From: WLXB01 sp040221475
GTDB taxonomy: Bacteria; Pseudomonadota; Alphaproteobacteria; Rhodospirillales; Rhodospirillaceae
Assembly: GCA_040221475.1 (NCBI GenBank)
Contig: JAVKEJ010000053.1
Location: 186,001 to 250,000, forward strand
Direction: 5' to 3'
DNA length: 64,000 nt
Within the stretch, counting starts at the first letter, position 1, and every line of letters starts with the position of its first letter. Shown here one piece after another: positions 43,361 to 54,600 of this stretch. The notes under the pieces were generated by a model, which made no database searches, was not told the origin of the DNA, and saw only the letters and a list, made by a program, of their open reading frames with translations. The position numbers and the translations under genes were made by a program.

Positions 43361-43361
43361 T

Positions 43362-44885
43362 ATGACAGACTCTCATTCAGGTTTCGCTTCAGATCTCATT
43401 CAAGATGGATTTCTCAGAGCCGCTGACCAGACGCCGGACAAAACGGCAGTGGTGTGCGCCGATGAACGATACACATTCGCGCAACTTGCAGAGCGCACGC
43501 AAAACTTAGCTGGTGCAATCAAAACCCAACTAGGCCCTGATCAAGCCCAGCCCCGCATTGCGATGGCTCTGCACAACAGCCCTGTGGTTATTGATGTGTT
43601 TTTCGCAACGCTGTTGGCCGGGGGGCATGTCTGTCTCTGCGATCCCGCATGGCCTCAGTCTCTGCTGAAGCGCATCCTCAATGACCATGAACCAGACCTC
43701 TTGATTTGCAATGAAGAAATTGCTGCACAACATCAAGATAAGGCAAAGCACATAGAAATTCTTACGCCTCGCGTTCTGACCGATCTGGTTTCTTCTCCTG
43801 CAGCTACTGAAAGTCCTTTCGACTCGTGTGGGACTATCATCAGTCCCGATACACCGTTTCTGTTGGGGTTTACCTCTGGGTCAAGCGGTCACCCGAAAGG
43901 GTTTATCCGTAATCATCGCACCTGGACTGAGAGTTTTCATCACAGTGCGATTGAATTTGATACAGCACAGACGGATTGCGTTTTGGCTCCAGGCCCTTTG
44001 AGCCATGGCTTGTCACTCTACGCGGTGGTCGAAGCTTTGTGCGCCGGATCGACGGCTATTCTTCAGCCGCGTTTTGACCCTGCGGCTTTGATATCAATTT
44101 TAGAAAATGAGTCTGTCTCTACAATTGTGATGGTGCCGACCATGCTGGACGTTCTGCTGGAGCAGGCCAAAGAGCGCACATTTTCAAACATAAAAAATAT
44201 CGTTACAGCGGGTGCCAAGCTGTCGCCAAATTTACGGTTGCGGGCGAAGGCTGTGTGTCCCCAGTCGGATATTATCGAGTATTATGGTGCGTCTGAACTG
44301 AGCTTTGTCACGTTAGCGAAAGGGTCCGAGGCCGTTCCCGCTGCGTCAGTTGGTCGTCCGTTTCATGGTGTGAATATCGAAATTCGCGACGCTGTCGGCG
44401 TTGAGGTTTCCGTGGGGCAGGTCGGCACTGTTTGGGTGCGCAGCAAGATGCTCTGCTCTGGTTATGTCGGGCCGACGGACGGCAGCGGTTTTAGAACAGA
44501 CGGTGACTGGGCCACCGTTGGCGATCTGGGTCATTGTGATGCTGACGGATACCTGTTTCTCGATGGACGGGAAGGGGCGGCAATAACGTCCGGTGGTTAT
44601 ACCGTCTATCCTTCTGCCATCGAAGCGGCGTTGCTCTCTCATGCGTTAGTTATGGATGCTGCTGTGATTGGCGTGCCCCATCCCAGATGGGGCGAGGTGA
44701 TTGCGGCAGCGGTTGTTCCGGCCTCAAATGCTGAATTAACCGAGGGCGATTTGCTGAGTCATTGTCAAAAGGTTCTTGAGCCCTATGCTTGTCCCCGTCA
44801 GTGGCGCATTACCGAAACCTTGGCGCGTACACCAAGCGGTAAAATCAAAAGAGATGTGCTCGTTAGCTTGTTTGAGAGCAAGTGA
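43362..44885 (+). CDS. AMP-dependent acyl-CoA synthetase/ligase
   Basis: 507 residues from the ATG at 43362, directly after bioY; a longer frame starting inside bioY is not needed. ANL-superfamily motifs: FTSGSSGHPKGFIRNH (P-loop A3), YGASE (A5), TDGDWATVGDLG (A7/A8 hinge Asp), SGGYTVYPSAIE, and C-terminal TPSGKIKR with the catalytic Lys. It adenylates a carboxylate and forms the CoA thioester. Coupling to bioMNY recalls the Bacillus yhfU-yhfT pairing of a BioY and an acyl-CoA ligase, suggesting a biotin-related acyl substrate; that is inference, and BioW is a different fold. Confidence 0.9.
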   Translation: MTDSHSGFASDLIQDGFLRAADQTPDKTAVVCADERYTFAQLAERTQNLAGAIKTQLGPDQAQPRIAMALHNSPVVIDVFFATLLAGGHVCLCDPAWPQSLLKRILNDHEPDLLICNEEIAAQHQDKAKHIEILTPRVLTDLVSSPAATESPFDSCGTIISPDTPFLLGFTSGSSGHPKGFIRNHRTWTESFHHSAIEFDTAQTDCVLAPGPLSHGLSLYAVVEALCAGSTAILQPRFDPAALISILENESVSTIVMVPTMLDVLLEQAKERTFSNIKNIVTAGAKLSPNLRLRAKAVCPQSDIIEYYGASELSFVTLAKGSEAVPAASVGRPFHGVNIEIRDAVGVEVSVGQVGTVWVRSKMLCSGYVGPTDGSGFRTDGDWATVGDLGHCDADGYLFLDGREGAAITSGGYTVYPSAIEAALLSHALVMDAAVIGVPHPRWGEVIAAAVVPASNAELTEGDLLSHCQKVLEPYACPRQWRITETLARTPSGKIKRDVLVSLFESK

Positions 44886-44898
44886 GCAGTTCGAATGC

Positions 44899-45699
44899 TC
44901 AGTAGTTCGCGCGGGCCCATTGTCCATTGCCGCGCGCACAGGCGTTTCCTGTGGCTGTCTCGGTGATGTTATTGAGCGTCATCGTCTGCTTAAATTCGCG
45001 GCACAGCATCGTGCCAAGCGTGTGTTCTGACATCACCTGAACAGCGCCGTAGACGCCTCCGTACGTCCATTCAATGATCTCACCGATCTCTGCCTCAAGC
45101 GCGACATTTTGGGCCGCGTTTTGCAGTCCTATTTGGTCGGTGCTCAATTGTGCGAGCAAAGCCGGTGGCAAAATACCAAACGCCGCCTGACTGTTCGCTG
45201 TTGCTTCTTGTGATTCTCTGAGAGCGTCGAGTTGGGCCTCACTAAGGTCCACAGATCCCATTTGGGGTGTCGCAGGCGGCAGCGTCGGTTGTATCGATTG
45301 CGGTGCAGAGTAGGACGAACGCGGCGTGGTTGAGCGGTGTGCAAGGCTGCTTGGCGGGTAGGTTGAGCCGCTAGGATACCGAACGCGAGGACCAGAGGTG
45401 TAGCGGTTCATCGTGTTCAGGCTGCGATTAACCGACCGGTTGATTTGACCCACGCTGCGGGTCGCCTGGCTGCTAAATTGCGTCACACTTCGAGAGACTT
45501 GCCGGTTCAGCGCAGTAAGGCTGCGATTGAGCGGTGCTGTGATCGGGGCCGGATTAACACGCAGGCCGACCTGTGCCTGGGCAGGCTGAGCGGTCATAAC
45601 CTCGACGCTGATGAGGTTCGCAACAGCCAGACCAAAAACTGACCCGACTGACGTGATCACTTGTGTCCAACGTAATCTCATAAAGCCACTATATCGCAT
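44899..45699 (-). CDS. Exported protein with RT0821-type surface-antigen C-terminal domain
   Basis: 266 residues (start also possible at 45681). A signal peptide ends near AQA-QVGL. A Ser/Arg/Asn-rich central region (about 55-150) holds repeated NRSV/NRSL units. The C-terminus carries TLGTMLCREFKQTMTLNNITETATGNACARGNGQWA, the 17-kDa surface-antigen pattern with paired Cys that may form a disulphide. This points to envelope location. Convergent with the AMP-ligase gene, 13 nt apart. Function unknown. Confidence 0.75.
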   Translation of the reverse strand: MRYSGFMRLRWTQVITSVGSVFGLAVANLISVEVMTAQPAQAQVGLRVNPAPITAPLNRSLTALNRQVSRSVTQFSSQATRSVGQINRSVNRSLNTMNRYTSGPRVRYPSGSTYPPSSLAHRSTTPRSSYSAPQSIQPTLPPATPQMGSVDLSEAQLDALRESQEATANSQAAFGILPPALLAQLSTDQIGLQNAAQNVALEAEIGEIIEWTYGGVYGAVQVMSEHTLGTMLCREFKQTMTLNNITETATGNACARGNGQWARANY

Positions 45700-45780
45700 T
45701 CCTGAGCAGAGCTCGACTCTGGACTAGCGTCGTGCCGCATTTCGCAAACGCGACTCAATAATCGCAATAAAAACAACACA

Positions 45781-46254
45781 TTACGTGATTCCATGATCCA
45801 TAAACCCCGGCGTGACATTGGCCACATAAGTGGCTTTCAGGTAAGGAAAAGCACCGAGCGGAGATTCTACATAATGGCAAAACCGCCAGCCCTGGTCGGT
45901 TTTGCGCACAATGGCGGAGACCCGGACGTCGAGACCCAAGGGCGCATCCTCCATCCCCTTGATCAACCCATCCCAATGCATCACGAAGTTTAACGCTGCA
46001 TGGGTCTCTCCCAGCGGTTTACACTTCATATCGAAGGTGCGAATGGCGAACTTCAGCAGAATTTTCTCTGCGTCCTGCCAGTACGGTTCAATCACGCCCC
46101 AGCCATACATTGTGCCGGGCACTTCCTCGGCAATGTAAAACGGGTTGTCTTCTTCCGGGTCCCAGAGTTCGCGGAGTTCTGTTGGCTTGAGACGACACCA
46201 GCGGTCTCTAAAACCAACCAGAAGGTCTTCCAATTCGGCGTGTAAATCGCTCAT
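45781..46254 (-). CDS. NTF2-like (SnoaL-type) protein
   Basis: 157 residues. The layout of an N-terminal helix pair (ELEDLLVGFRDRWCRL), a short strand with YIAEEVPGTMYGW, and long antiparallel strands (ILLKFAIRTFDMK, LNFVMHWDGLIKG, VRVSAIVRKTDQGWRFCHYVESP) is the cone-shaped NTF2-like fold. Members are ketosteroid-isomerase-like enzymes or small binding proteins. Trp and Tyr line the predicted pocket. No catalytic Asp pair could be assigned by eye. Monocistronic; function unknown. Confidence 0.7.
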   Translation of the reverse strand: MSDLHAELEDLLVGFRDRWCRLKPTELRELWDPEEDNPFYIAEEVPGTMYGWGVIEPYWQDAEKILLKFAIRTFDMKCKPLGETHAALNFVMHWDGLIKGMEDAPLGLDVRVSAIVRKTDQGWRFCHYVESPLGAFPYLKATYVANVTPGFMDHGIT

Positions 46255-46436
46255 AAGTTATCCAATCTATTGCGCGTGAAGGGGGGCGTTTTGCGTTTGT
46301 GTCCACACCCATCAAAACCCTAAAATCGCAACATGAAAACTATATAATGTCCTGATTGCTTACACTGTGGTCTTATATGGTCGCAATTGGGCGGTCTGAC
46401 CCGCCCAGAGACGATACTTCGAGAGGTTTGGCAGCA

Positions 46437-47114
46437 ATGCGTGTTCTGGTCATTGAAGACGATGTTAAAGCGGCAGGCTTCATCACCAAGGGGCTGCGCG
46501 AATCCGGCTATGTGGTTGACCATGCGGAAGACGGCCACCAAGCGCTGGAGCGTGCGCTGTCTGAAACTTACGATGTGATGATCGTTGATCGTATGTTGCC
46601 CGGCCCGAACGGAATCAAAGTCGTTGAGACAGTCAGGTCAGAAGGCATCGCCACACCTGTTCTTTTCCTGAGCGCTCTGGGCGATGTTGAAGATCGCGTC
46701 GAGGGTTTAAAGGCCGGCGGAGATGACTACCTCGTTAAACCCTTCGCACTTTCTGAGTTGCTGGCCCGCATCGAGGCATTAACGCGGCGCGGTAAAGCCC
46801 AGGGCGAGATCACCCATCTTTCAGTTGGCGATTTGGAACTGGATATCCTCTCGCGCAAAGTGACGCGGCAAGGTCAGCGTGTTTACCTCCATCCACGAGA
46901 ATTTAAACTGCTCGAATATTTCATGCGGCATGCGGGGCATGTGGTGACGCGGACCATGTTGCTGGAAAATGTATGGGAATATCATTTTGACCCCCAGACC
47001 AACGTTATTGATGTCCATATCAGCCGCCTGCGCCAAAAAATAGATAAGCCCTTCGACACCCCCATTCTGCAAACCGTGCGCGGCGCGGGATATAAGCTAG
47101 AGGCCGCGACCTAA
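46437..47114 (+). CDS. OmpR-family response regulator
   Basis: 225 residues from the ATG at 46437, with GAGAGG about 10 nt upstream; a frame from 46356 adds a tail not found in the family. Receiver domain 1-118: acidic pair ED at 7-9, phospho-acceptor Asp51 in IVDRMLPG, Lys in LVKPFAL. The C-terminal winged helix has VYLHPREFKLLEYFMRH and NVIDVHISRLRQKID, typical of the QseB/CusR branch. It is paired with the histidine kinase gene 3 nt downstream. Target promoters are not known; the adhesin gene follows the pair. Confidence 0.95.
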   Translation: MRVLVIEDDVKAAGFITKGLRESGYVVDHAEDGHQALERALSETYDVMIVDRMLPGPNGIKVVETVRSEGIATPVLFLSALGDVEDRVEGLKAGGDDYLVKPFALSELLARIEALTRRGKAQGEITHLSVGDLELDILSRKVTRQGQRVYLHPREFKLLEYFMRHAGHVVTRTMLLENVWEYHFDPQTNVIDVHISRLRQKIDKPFDTPILQTVRGAGYKLEAAT

Positions 47115-47117
47115 CCC

Positions 47118-48545
47118 GTGGCGCGCGTTGCACGTTTGCTGAGCACAACAACCTTTCGGTTGTCTTTGCTTTATACGGCTGTGTTTGCCAGTTCCGTGGG
47201 GGCACTATTTGTTTTTGTGTTCATCAACACCAGCGTCTTTGCCGAGCGTCAGACAGAAGCTGCCATTGAAGCTGAGGTGCAAGGCTTTCGGGAGACCTAC
47301 CAACGCGAAGGCGTGTCTGGTCTCATCAGTGCCATCAATCGCCGCATTGACCCTAATTTCCGCACCGATGGCATTTACCTGCTCACCGGCCCAAATCTGG
47401 AGCCGATGGCGGGCAATCTGACCTCCTGGCCGCGCAACACCACGGCCGATGATCTGTGGGTCAGTTTTTCCATTGTTGATATGCAAACCGCAGACTCAGC
47501 GGCAGCGGATGTGCGGGCGCTACAATTTCTGATTCCGGGCGGCTTTCGGCTTATGGTCGGGCGCGATATTCGAGAAGCCAGAGACTTCCGCACCCAATTG
47601 CTCCGTTCTCTCAACATTGGTCTTGCCATCACCGTGGCCTTGGGGGTGTTGGGCGGGTTCTTGTTCAGCCGCTCGATCATGGGGCGAGTCGAGCGTATTA
47701 CCCAGACCTGTCAACGGATTGTGCGCGGCGATCTGAGCCAGCGCATCAGTCGAACGGGGCAAACGGACGAGCTGTCGCGCTTGTCTGAATCCATCAATGA
47801 AATGCTGGATCAGATCGAAAGTCTGATGGTCGGACTGAGAGAAGTCTCGGACAACGTCGCCCACGACCTCAGAACACCGCTCAACCGGCTTCGTGTCCGT
47901 TTGGAAGTTGCGGCGGGCAAGACGACCAGTCCCGAGGAGCGCAACGAGCTGGAAGAGGCGATCGCAGAAGCAGATAGTCTGCTGTCTACTTTTTCGTCAT
48001 TACTTCGGATTTCCCGTGCTGAAGCGTCTTTGCGTAAAACCTTCGGCGTTCTAGACCTTGGGGCCATCGCTGAAGACGTGGTTGATCTCTATGCGCCGCT
48101 GGCGGAAGACAAAGGGGTCCGGTTCGAGAGCAACATTGATCTATCCGCCGCCGGGTGGGGGGATCCCAGTCTGGTTGCGCAAGTGTTGGCAAACTTGCTT
48201 GATAATGCGGTCAAATATACGCCGGAGGGCGGTACTGTGGCTCTTGTGCTCACGCGCCAAGGGGATCAGGCGACGTTAGAAGTGTCTGATACTGGACCTG
48301 GAATTCCGCCGGAATATCGCGACAAGGTGTTTGAAAGGCTGTTTCGGCTTGATCATAGCCGCTCTACACCTGGGTCAGGCTTAGGTCTTAGTTTGGTCAA
48401 TGCCGTGGTCAAGTCGCATGGCCTGAAATTGGAACTCGTAGACAATGCTCCGGGATTGCGCGTTATCATTGAATTTCCGCCCCCACCGTCACATCCACCA
48501 CCGTTTGATCTGCCGGTGAAGATCAAAGATACAACTGCTTCTTGA
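47118..48545 (+). CDS. Sensor histidine kinase
   Basis: 475 residues from a GTG at 47118. Two membrane helices (about 14-36 and 165-187) bound a periplasmic sensor of about 125 residues. Then HAMP (about 188-240), HisKA with VAHDLRTPLNRL (phospho-His249), and HATPase with VLANLLDNAVKYT, VSDTGPGIP and GSGLGLSLV. The C-terminus is Pro-rich. It autophosphorylates and passes the phosphate to the neighbouring OmpR-type regulator. The CusS-like architecture could sense metal or envelope stress, but no ligand motif is visible. Confidence 0.95.
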   Translation: MARVARLLSTTTFRLSLLYTAVFASSVGALFVFVFINTSVFAERQTEAAIEAEVQGFRETYQREGVSGLISAINRRIDPNFRTDGIYLLTGPNLEPMAGNLTSWPRNTTADDLWVSFSIVDMQTADSAAADVRALQFLIPGGFRLMVGRDIREARDFRTQLLRSLNIGLAITVALGVLGGFLFSRSIMGRVERITQTCQRIVRGDLSQRISRTGQTDELSRLSESINEMLDQIESLMVGLREVSDNVAHDLRTPLNRLRVRLEVAAGKTTSPEERNELEEAIAEADSLLSTFSSLLRISRAEASLRKTFGVLDLGAIAEDVVDLYAPLAEDKGVRFESNIDLSAAGWGDPSLVAQVLANLLDNAVKYTPEGGTVALVLTRQGDQATLEVSDTGPGIPPEYRDKVFERLFRLDHSRSTPGSGLGLSLVNAVVKSHGLKLELVDNAPGLRVIIEFPPPPSHPPPFDLPVKIKDTTAS

Positions 48546-48699
48546 AAAATTCCGTGCAACACAGTCGCCGTTAAGCGCGTTGATGGCGTAAGCCGTGCTG
48601 TAAGAGGGGATTTTAGGCTGTGATTAAATTCATTTTGACTCAAAACGACAGGGCATCGTTTTTGTTATTCAAAATCAACGGCTGTGCTAGCTTAACAGA

Positions 48700-51600
48700 A
48701 TGACTATTACTGAAAAACCGACGGGTTTCATCCGCGATGACGCGACGGCGTCTCAATCCGCCACGCAACTCGTAACAGTAGAGAATGGCTCTGCTGTTGT
48801 TCCAGATGCAGCGGCCCTTCTGACCGGTACCTTTGTGAAGGTCGGGAATGATCTGCTTATTCTGAGTCCTACAGGTGAGAGATATCTCGTTCAGGATTTT
48901 TTCACCCAAGAACCGCTGCCGTATTTGGCCGACGGCGAAGGTCTTATGGTTTCTGGCCGGATTGTGGGACGGCTGGCGGAAGGGCCGCAGGCCATCCAAA
49001 TCGCACAGGAAGGAGTCTCAGACGGCACCGACCCCATTGGCATTGCGCAGACCGTTGAAGGTGAAGTCACCGTCGAGCGTGCTGATGGCAGCATTGTTGT
49101 GCTGGCCGAAGGTGACCCGATCTACATGGGTGACCTCATCATTACCGGAGAGGGTGCGGCGGTCGGTTTGGTCTTTCTCGATGAAACAACGTTCGCGCTT
49201 GGCGAAGACGGCGAGTTGATTCTTGATGAGCTGATTTACGATCCGTCAACCGATACAGGCAGTGCCAGGTTTACGCTGCTCGCAGGGGCGGCGTCCGTCA
49301 TCAGTGGATCCATCGCCAAAACCGGCGCGGATGCCATGAAGTTGGACACCCCGGTGGCCACCATCGGGATTCGTGGGACCAAAATTATCGCGACTTATGA
49401 TCCTGCCACAGGACAGATTTCTATTGTTAACCGTCCTGAGACTCTTGGCAGTGGTCAAACACAGGTTGGAGAAATCACGCTGACCCTGCCGAACGGCCAG
49501 GTGATTGGAACCATTAACAACACCAACGGTGGCTGGCAGTTTGCCGCCGGCGAGACACCAACAGCCACAACCTTTAGCGAAGCCGACGTACAGGCCATTG
49601 GCGGCAGGGTCGATGCTCTTGTTCAGACCATTGCTACAACGAATCAGCAAAACAACGGTCAAGACAATGGCGGTGACACTAATGGCGGTAATAACGGGCC
49701 TGGCGGTGACAATAATGGCGGCGGTGACAACAATGGCGGCGGCGGCGATGGCGGTGATGGCGGTGATGGCACCGCTGATGCTGAAGTGGTCACAGAAACC
49801 ACTACAGCTGATGATGGTACGGTAACCACGACCACCACGATCACAACCACAACGACAACGACGAATACCAACACTGGGACGACGGGCACAACCACAACCA
49901 CATCTGGCAATCAGCAGACCACAACGACGGTCACACCAACCACCACGACGGTCACGACGACCACCACAACCAGTAACAACAATAATGCCAATAACAACGT
50001 CGCGGAGATCTTGCCAGCAAACATCAGCGTAAGTGGTCCATCCGCACCAGTATCAGATAGTTCAAGCGGTGCAGGGACGGCTGTTTTTGTTATTACCCGC
50101 GGCGGGAACACGCAAATTTCTGTGAACGTGGCCTTTACTACGGCGTCCTCTGGTGCGGTGGCTGGACAAGACTACGTGGCTCAGAGCGGCGTTGTTACCT
50201 TTGCTGTCGGCGAAACAAGCAAAACCGTTGAAGTTGCGATTATTGCAGATTCCGCAAATGCGACTGTCGCCGAACCTGCGGAATCTTTCTTTTTACAAAT
50301 CTCTGCGTCCGGGCCAAACACGAACTTTATCAACACCTCTGCCTCGGCCACCATTACCGCCGACCCGCCCCTGCCGGAACTGTCAATCAGCACGGTGAGT
50401 GTGTTCGATACGGTGGCCGGTGTTGCCGAGTTTACGGTCACCCGCTCAGGAGATCTGACAAAGGCCACGACGGTTGAGTATACCACACAAAATGGCACCG
50501 CTGTTGCCGGAGAAGACTTTACGTCAAAGACGGGTACAGTTTCGTTTGCTGCCGGACAGGCCACGGCAACCATCACCGTCAACATCCTGGCCGATCCTAA
50601 TGTTTTAGGGGTGCCACCGAACGAGCCAGACGAGTCTTTTTCGGTTGTTTTGTCCAACGCGGTCGGCGCAACCATTAGCACCGGGAGTGGCATCGGTCTT
50701 ATCACCGCCGATCCCCCTGCGCAGCTCAGCACCTTCAGTATCAATAGCGTCACGATTAACGAGGGTGCGACCGCCACGCTGACCATCACACGCGGCGGTG
50801 GAACGAATTTTTCAGCCACCGTGAATTATACGGTTGCGCCTGGCACAGCCACGGCTGCTGATTTCGGCCCGTCAAATTTAAGCGGCACCATAACCTTCGC
50901 CAAGGGCGAGACCACAAAGACGATCTCCATTGGCACAGTGGACGACACCTTAGACGAGATTGCTGAAAACTTTTTTGTAACGTTGTCAAATCCTGTTGGT
51001 GGCACGATTGCTGCCGGGACAGGCACGGTCAGCATTAATCCCTCCGATAACGTTGTGCCAAACGTTTTCATTTCGGGTGTTGGTGCGGCTGAAGGAGGAG
51101 GCGCGAGTTTTACGATCACGTTGTCACAACCCTCTTCTGTTCCAATCACAATTTCTTACGCGACATCTGACGGCTCAGCCATTTCTGGTCTGGATTTTGT
51201 ATCGACGGCCAATACGATCACGATTCCGGCAGGGCAAACGTCGGTATCTTTTAATGTTGGACTGCTGACAGATTCAGAGACGGAAGGCCCGGAGGTGTTC
51301 TCCGCTACCATCACCCAGGCCACGGGGGCCATCATCACAAATGGGTCGGCAACCGTAACAATTACTGACGTTCCGCCGCCAGTTGTCATAACAAACCAAG
51401 ACCCTGTCATTCTCGGTACAAGCCACGATAACAAGTACGCGCAGTTTGATGGCACCAGTGACGGTCTCTCTGCAAGCAGCATGGTCACGGTGACTTCGCA
51501 TACGTTAGAGGCGTGGTTCCGGACGGGCGAAGCGACAGGCATACACCCTATCATTGGCGTCGATGGTTTAACCAACTCTACCGGAGTTACGCGCGCTTAC

Positions 51601-54600
51601 ATCAATAATGGAACCCTCACGGTTGTTGTCGAGGACAGCAGTGCAAACTACAAACTCATTGAATCCTCCATCACGGTCACCGACCAGGACTGGCATCACA
51701 TCAGCTATTCCTATGATGCGGCCTCGGATGAACTGCGCTTGTTTGTGGATGGCGTTGAAGATACCGCCGCAACCATTGTTAATAATGACGCGCTAGTTTC
51801 CTTTTCCGCAAATGGACCTTTTCAGGTTGGTACGGGCGATATTCCCTCTGCTGAATATTTCCGTGGTGGCATTGACGAGGTGCGATTGTGGACCACAGCG
51901 CGCGACCCGGACGATATCATCGCCACCGCGCAGGCCATTGAGTTAAGCCCGGACCCAGACCTGCTGATCGTTTATGAATTCTCGAACTTTGATGGAAGCA
52001 GTGTTGCTAACCTCGGCGCAGGCAGTTCAGCGTATGATGCCACTGGGTCTGGCGACTCTATCGGCGATGCAGATAACATCGCCTTAGACCTGACCGGTGG
52101 CCAGATTGTTAACACCAACATCGCTGAACTGTCCGGCGATTTCACTATTGAAGCCTGGGTGTTCGTGCCCGGTCTCGGCACAAATAACATTATCGTCAGT
52201 AAGCACACCAATACCTTCGGCAGTTTTGACAATGGCGAATTCGCTCTACTGATCTCATCTAGCGGTCACCCTACCCTGCGTATGGGCAACGGCAGTGGTG
52301 TCACCGAACTCCAGAGCAGTGGGGCGCTCACGCCCAACACCTGGGTTCATCTTGCAGCCTCCTATGACGACACTTCTGGAGCCATGGAGTTGTATGTCAA
52401 CGGCGTTAACGTGACCGCCACCACCTTCAGCGGCACCCGCCAAACCGGCACTGAAGACATACTGATTGGGGGCTTGGCCACAGATCAGGGCGTTGACAGT
52501 TTCGGCGGCCTTATACGTAACGTTGCGATCTGGTCAGAGGTACGCTCAAGTGGTGAAATCTCAGGCACATACGCCAATGGTTTCACCTCATCAAGCCAGG
52601 ATGAGTTGATTGGCTATTATCCGTTTAGCGACGGGACGGGCAGTACGGTCACCAATGCGACCGGTGGACCAGATGGTATTATCACAGGCACGCCAGTCTG
52701 GAGCATTGACTCACCCCAATTAGGATTTACTAACTTCACAGGGACTTACGAAGACACTCCCGTTGCCATAGATGTGGCGGCCTACGACCCCGATGGCGAT
52801 GCCCTCACGGTCACGGCCGGTAATGGGTCAAACGGCACAACAACCGTTGTTAACGAAACAGTCTTCTATACCCCAAATGCCAATTATTTTGGCACGGATT
52901 CCTTTGTTGTCACAGTGGATGACGGCAATGGCGGAACCGATACACAAACCGTTTCAGTGTTCGTCAATGGGGTCGATGATGCCGCGACTCTGGCCCTCAC
53001 CAATACCGGCTTGGGTTATTTTGATAGCGACGGGCCAGTGATCATTGATGGATCGGCGGCGCTCACCGATGTGGACACCTCAGACTTTGACCTTACTAAA
53101 GGTGGCTCGTTAACGGTCTCGGTTACCAGCAACAGCACCAGCGCCGACAATCTAACAATTAAAAACAATGGCACATCCCCAGGCCAGATCGGTTTTTCAT
53201 CAACCAATGTTACGTATGGTGGAGTCACGGTTGGCACTTTCTCAGGCGGGGCATCGGGAACCCCACTGGTCATCATCTTAAACAGTTCTGCCACACTCGC
53301 TGCGGTTCAAGAGTTAACCCGCAACATTGAGTTTGAGAATACAGGCTCGGGTGAAAGCGGCACCAAATCTATTCAATTTGTGCTGATAGAGAATGGCGGA
53401 GGGACTAATGTAACCAGCGACTCCGTGTCAGTTAACATGAACGCATCCGGCCCCGTGACGTGGGATGGTGATGCCAGTGATGGTCTGTGGTTCTCCGCCA
53501 CCAACTGGGATGGTGACACAGTCCCGTCCTCAGGCGACAATGTTGTTATTTCCGGGTCTGGCAGCGACGTCACATTCACCACATCGGGTGAGGGCACATA
53601 CGTCTCTGGCTTGGTGCTGTCGGCGTCTGGCACTCTGACGGTCAATCAAGACCTACTCGGCGTAAATGGGGTCACCACCATCAACTCTGGGTCGGTTCTC
53701 TCGATCAACAACACAAACGGTTTCGAAGTTGGCGGCACCCTCACGAATGCAGGAGAAATCCGCATCGGAGACGGTGCCTCAGCTGGTGGTGCTCTGAACG
53801 GCTCAGGCATTGTTGATAATGCTGGTGTTGTGAAAGGCTTTGGCGGTTCTATTGATGTCGACACCTTTAACAACAACGCGGGTGGCTTGATAGAGGTCAC
53901 AGGGTCGGCCTACGGCTCGTTTGCCATTAATTCAAACACCTTCATTAACAACTCCGGTGCCACATTACGTGTGTCTGGCAATTCAAGCTTCAACGCCGAT
54001 TTGTTTTTTGGGGCGGACTTTATCAACGATGGCACGATTGAACTGACTGACAGCGGTACAGCGGGCAGCGCCACAATCGAAATTATTTCGGGCACAACAA
54101 CCAACAACGGCACCATTCATAGTATGGTGGGTGTTGGCGGCGGTACACGCAAGCTTGTTGGTGGGTGGGAAAATGCCGTTGGCGGCACCATCACCATTGA
54201 TGCCTTCACAGACATTGACGGTACACTTACCAATTATAGCACCTTCGATATCAATGAAGATCTGACGCTCACAGGGTCCTCAACGCTGTTCAACGAAGCT
54301 GCTGGCGTCATTGATATAGCAGCAAGTAAATTCCTCACCATCGAAGGCTCCTCTTTGTTGGCATTCAACAGCGGAAGTTCCATCACAGCCGGCGCAGGCG
54401 CGACCATCGATGTGGTGCACGGGTCGATCCAAGTGAATACGGCGACCAATCTTGGGCCAAATCTCGAGTTGGTGCTCGGCACATCCGGCGGCAATGATGG
54501 TAACATCACCGGCTCTGCCGCACTGACGGTTCAAAACTCTGTTGAGTTTATCCGCGGCACCATTTCGGCCCCGTTGATCATCGATACGGCAAACGGCGAT

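Noticed and set aside
43149..43361. 71-codon extension of the AMP ligase into bioY
   Set aside because: The ATG at 43362, 1 nt after bioY, fits the family start.
50181..50819. 212-residue minus-strand frame inside the adhesin gene
   Set aside because: A shadow of the Thr/Ala/Gly codon bias on the + strand. It has no ribosome site, and Val/Pro/Ser-rich sequence is the expected mirror.
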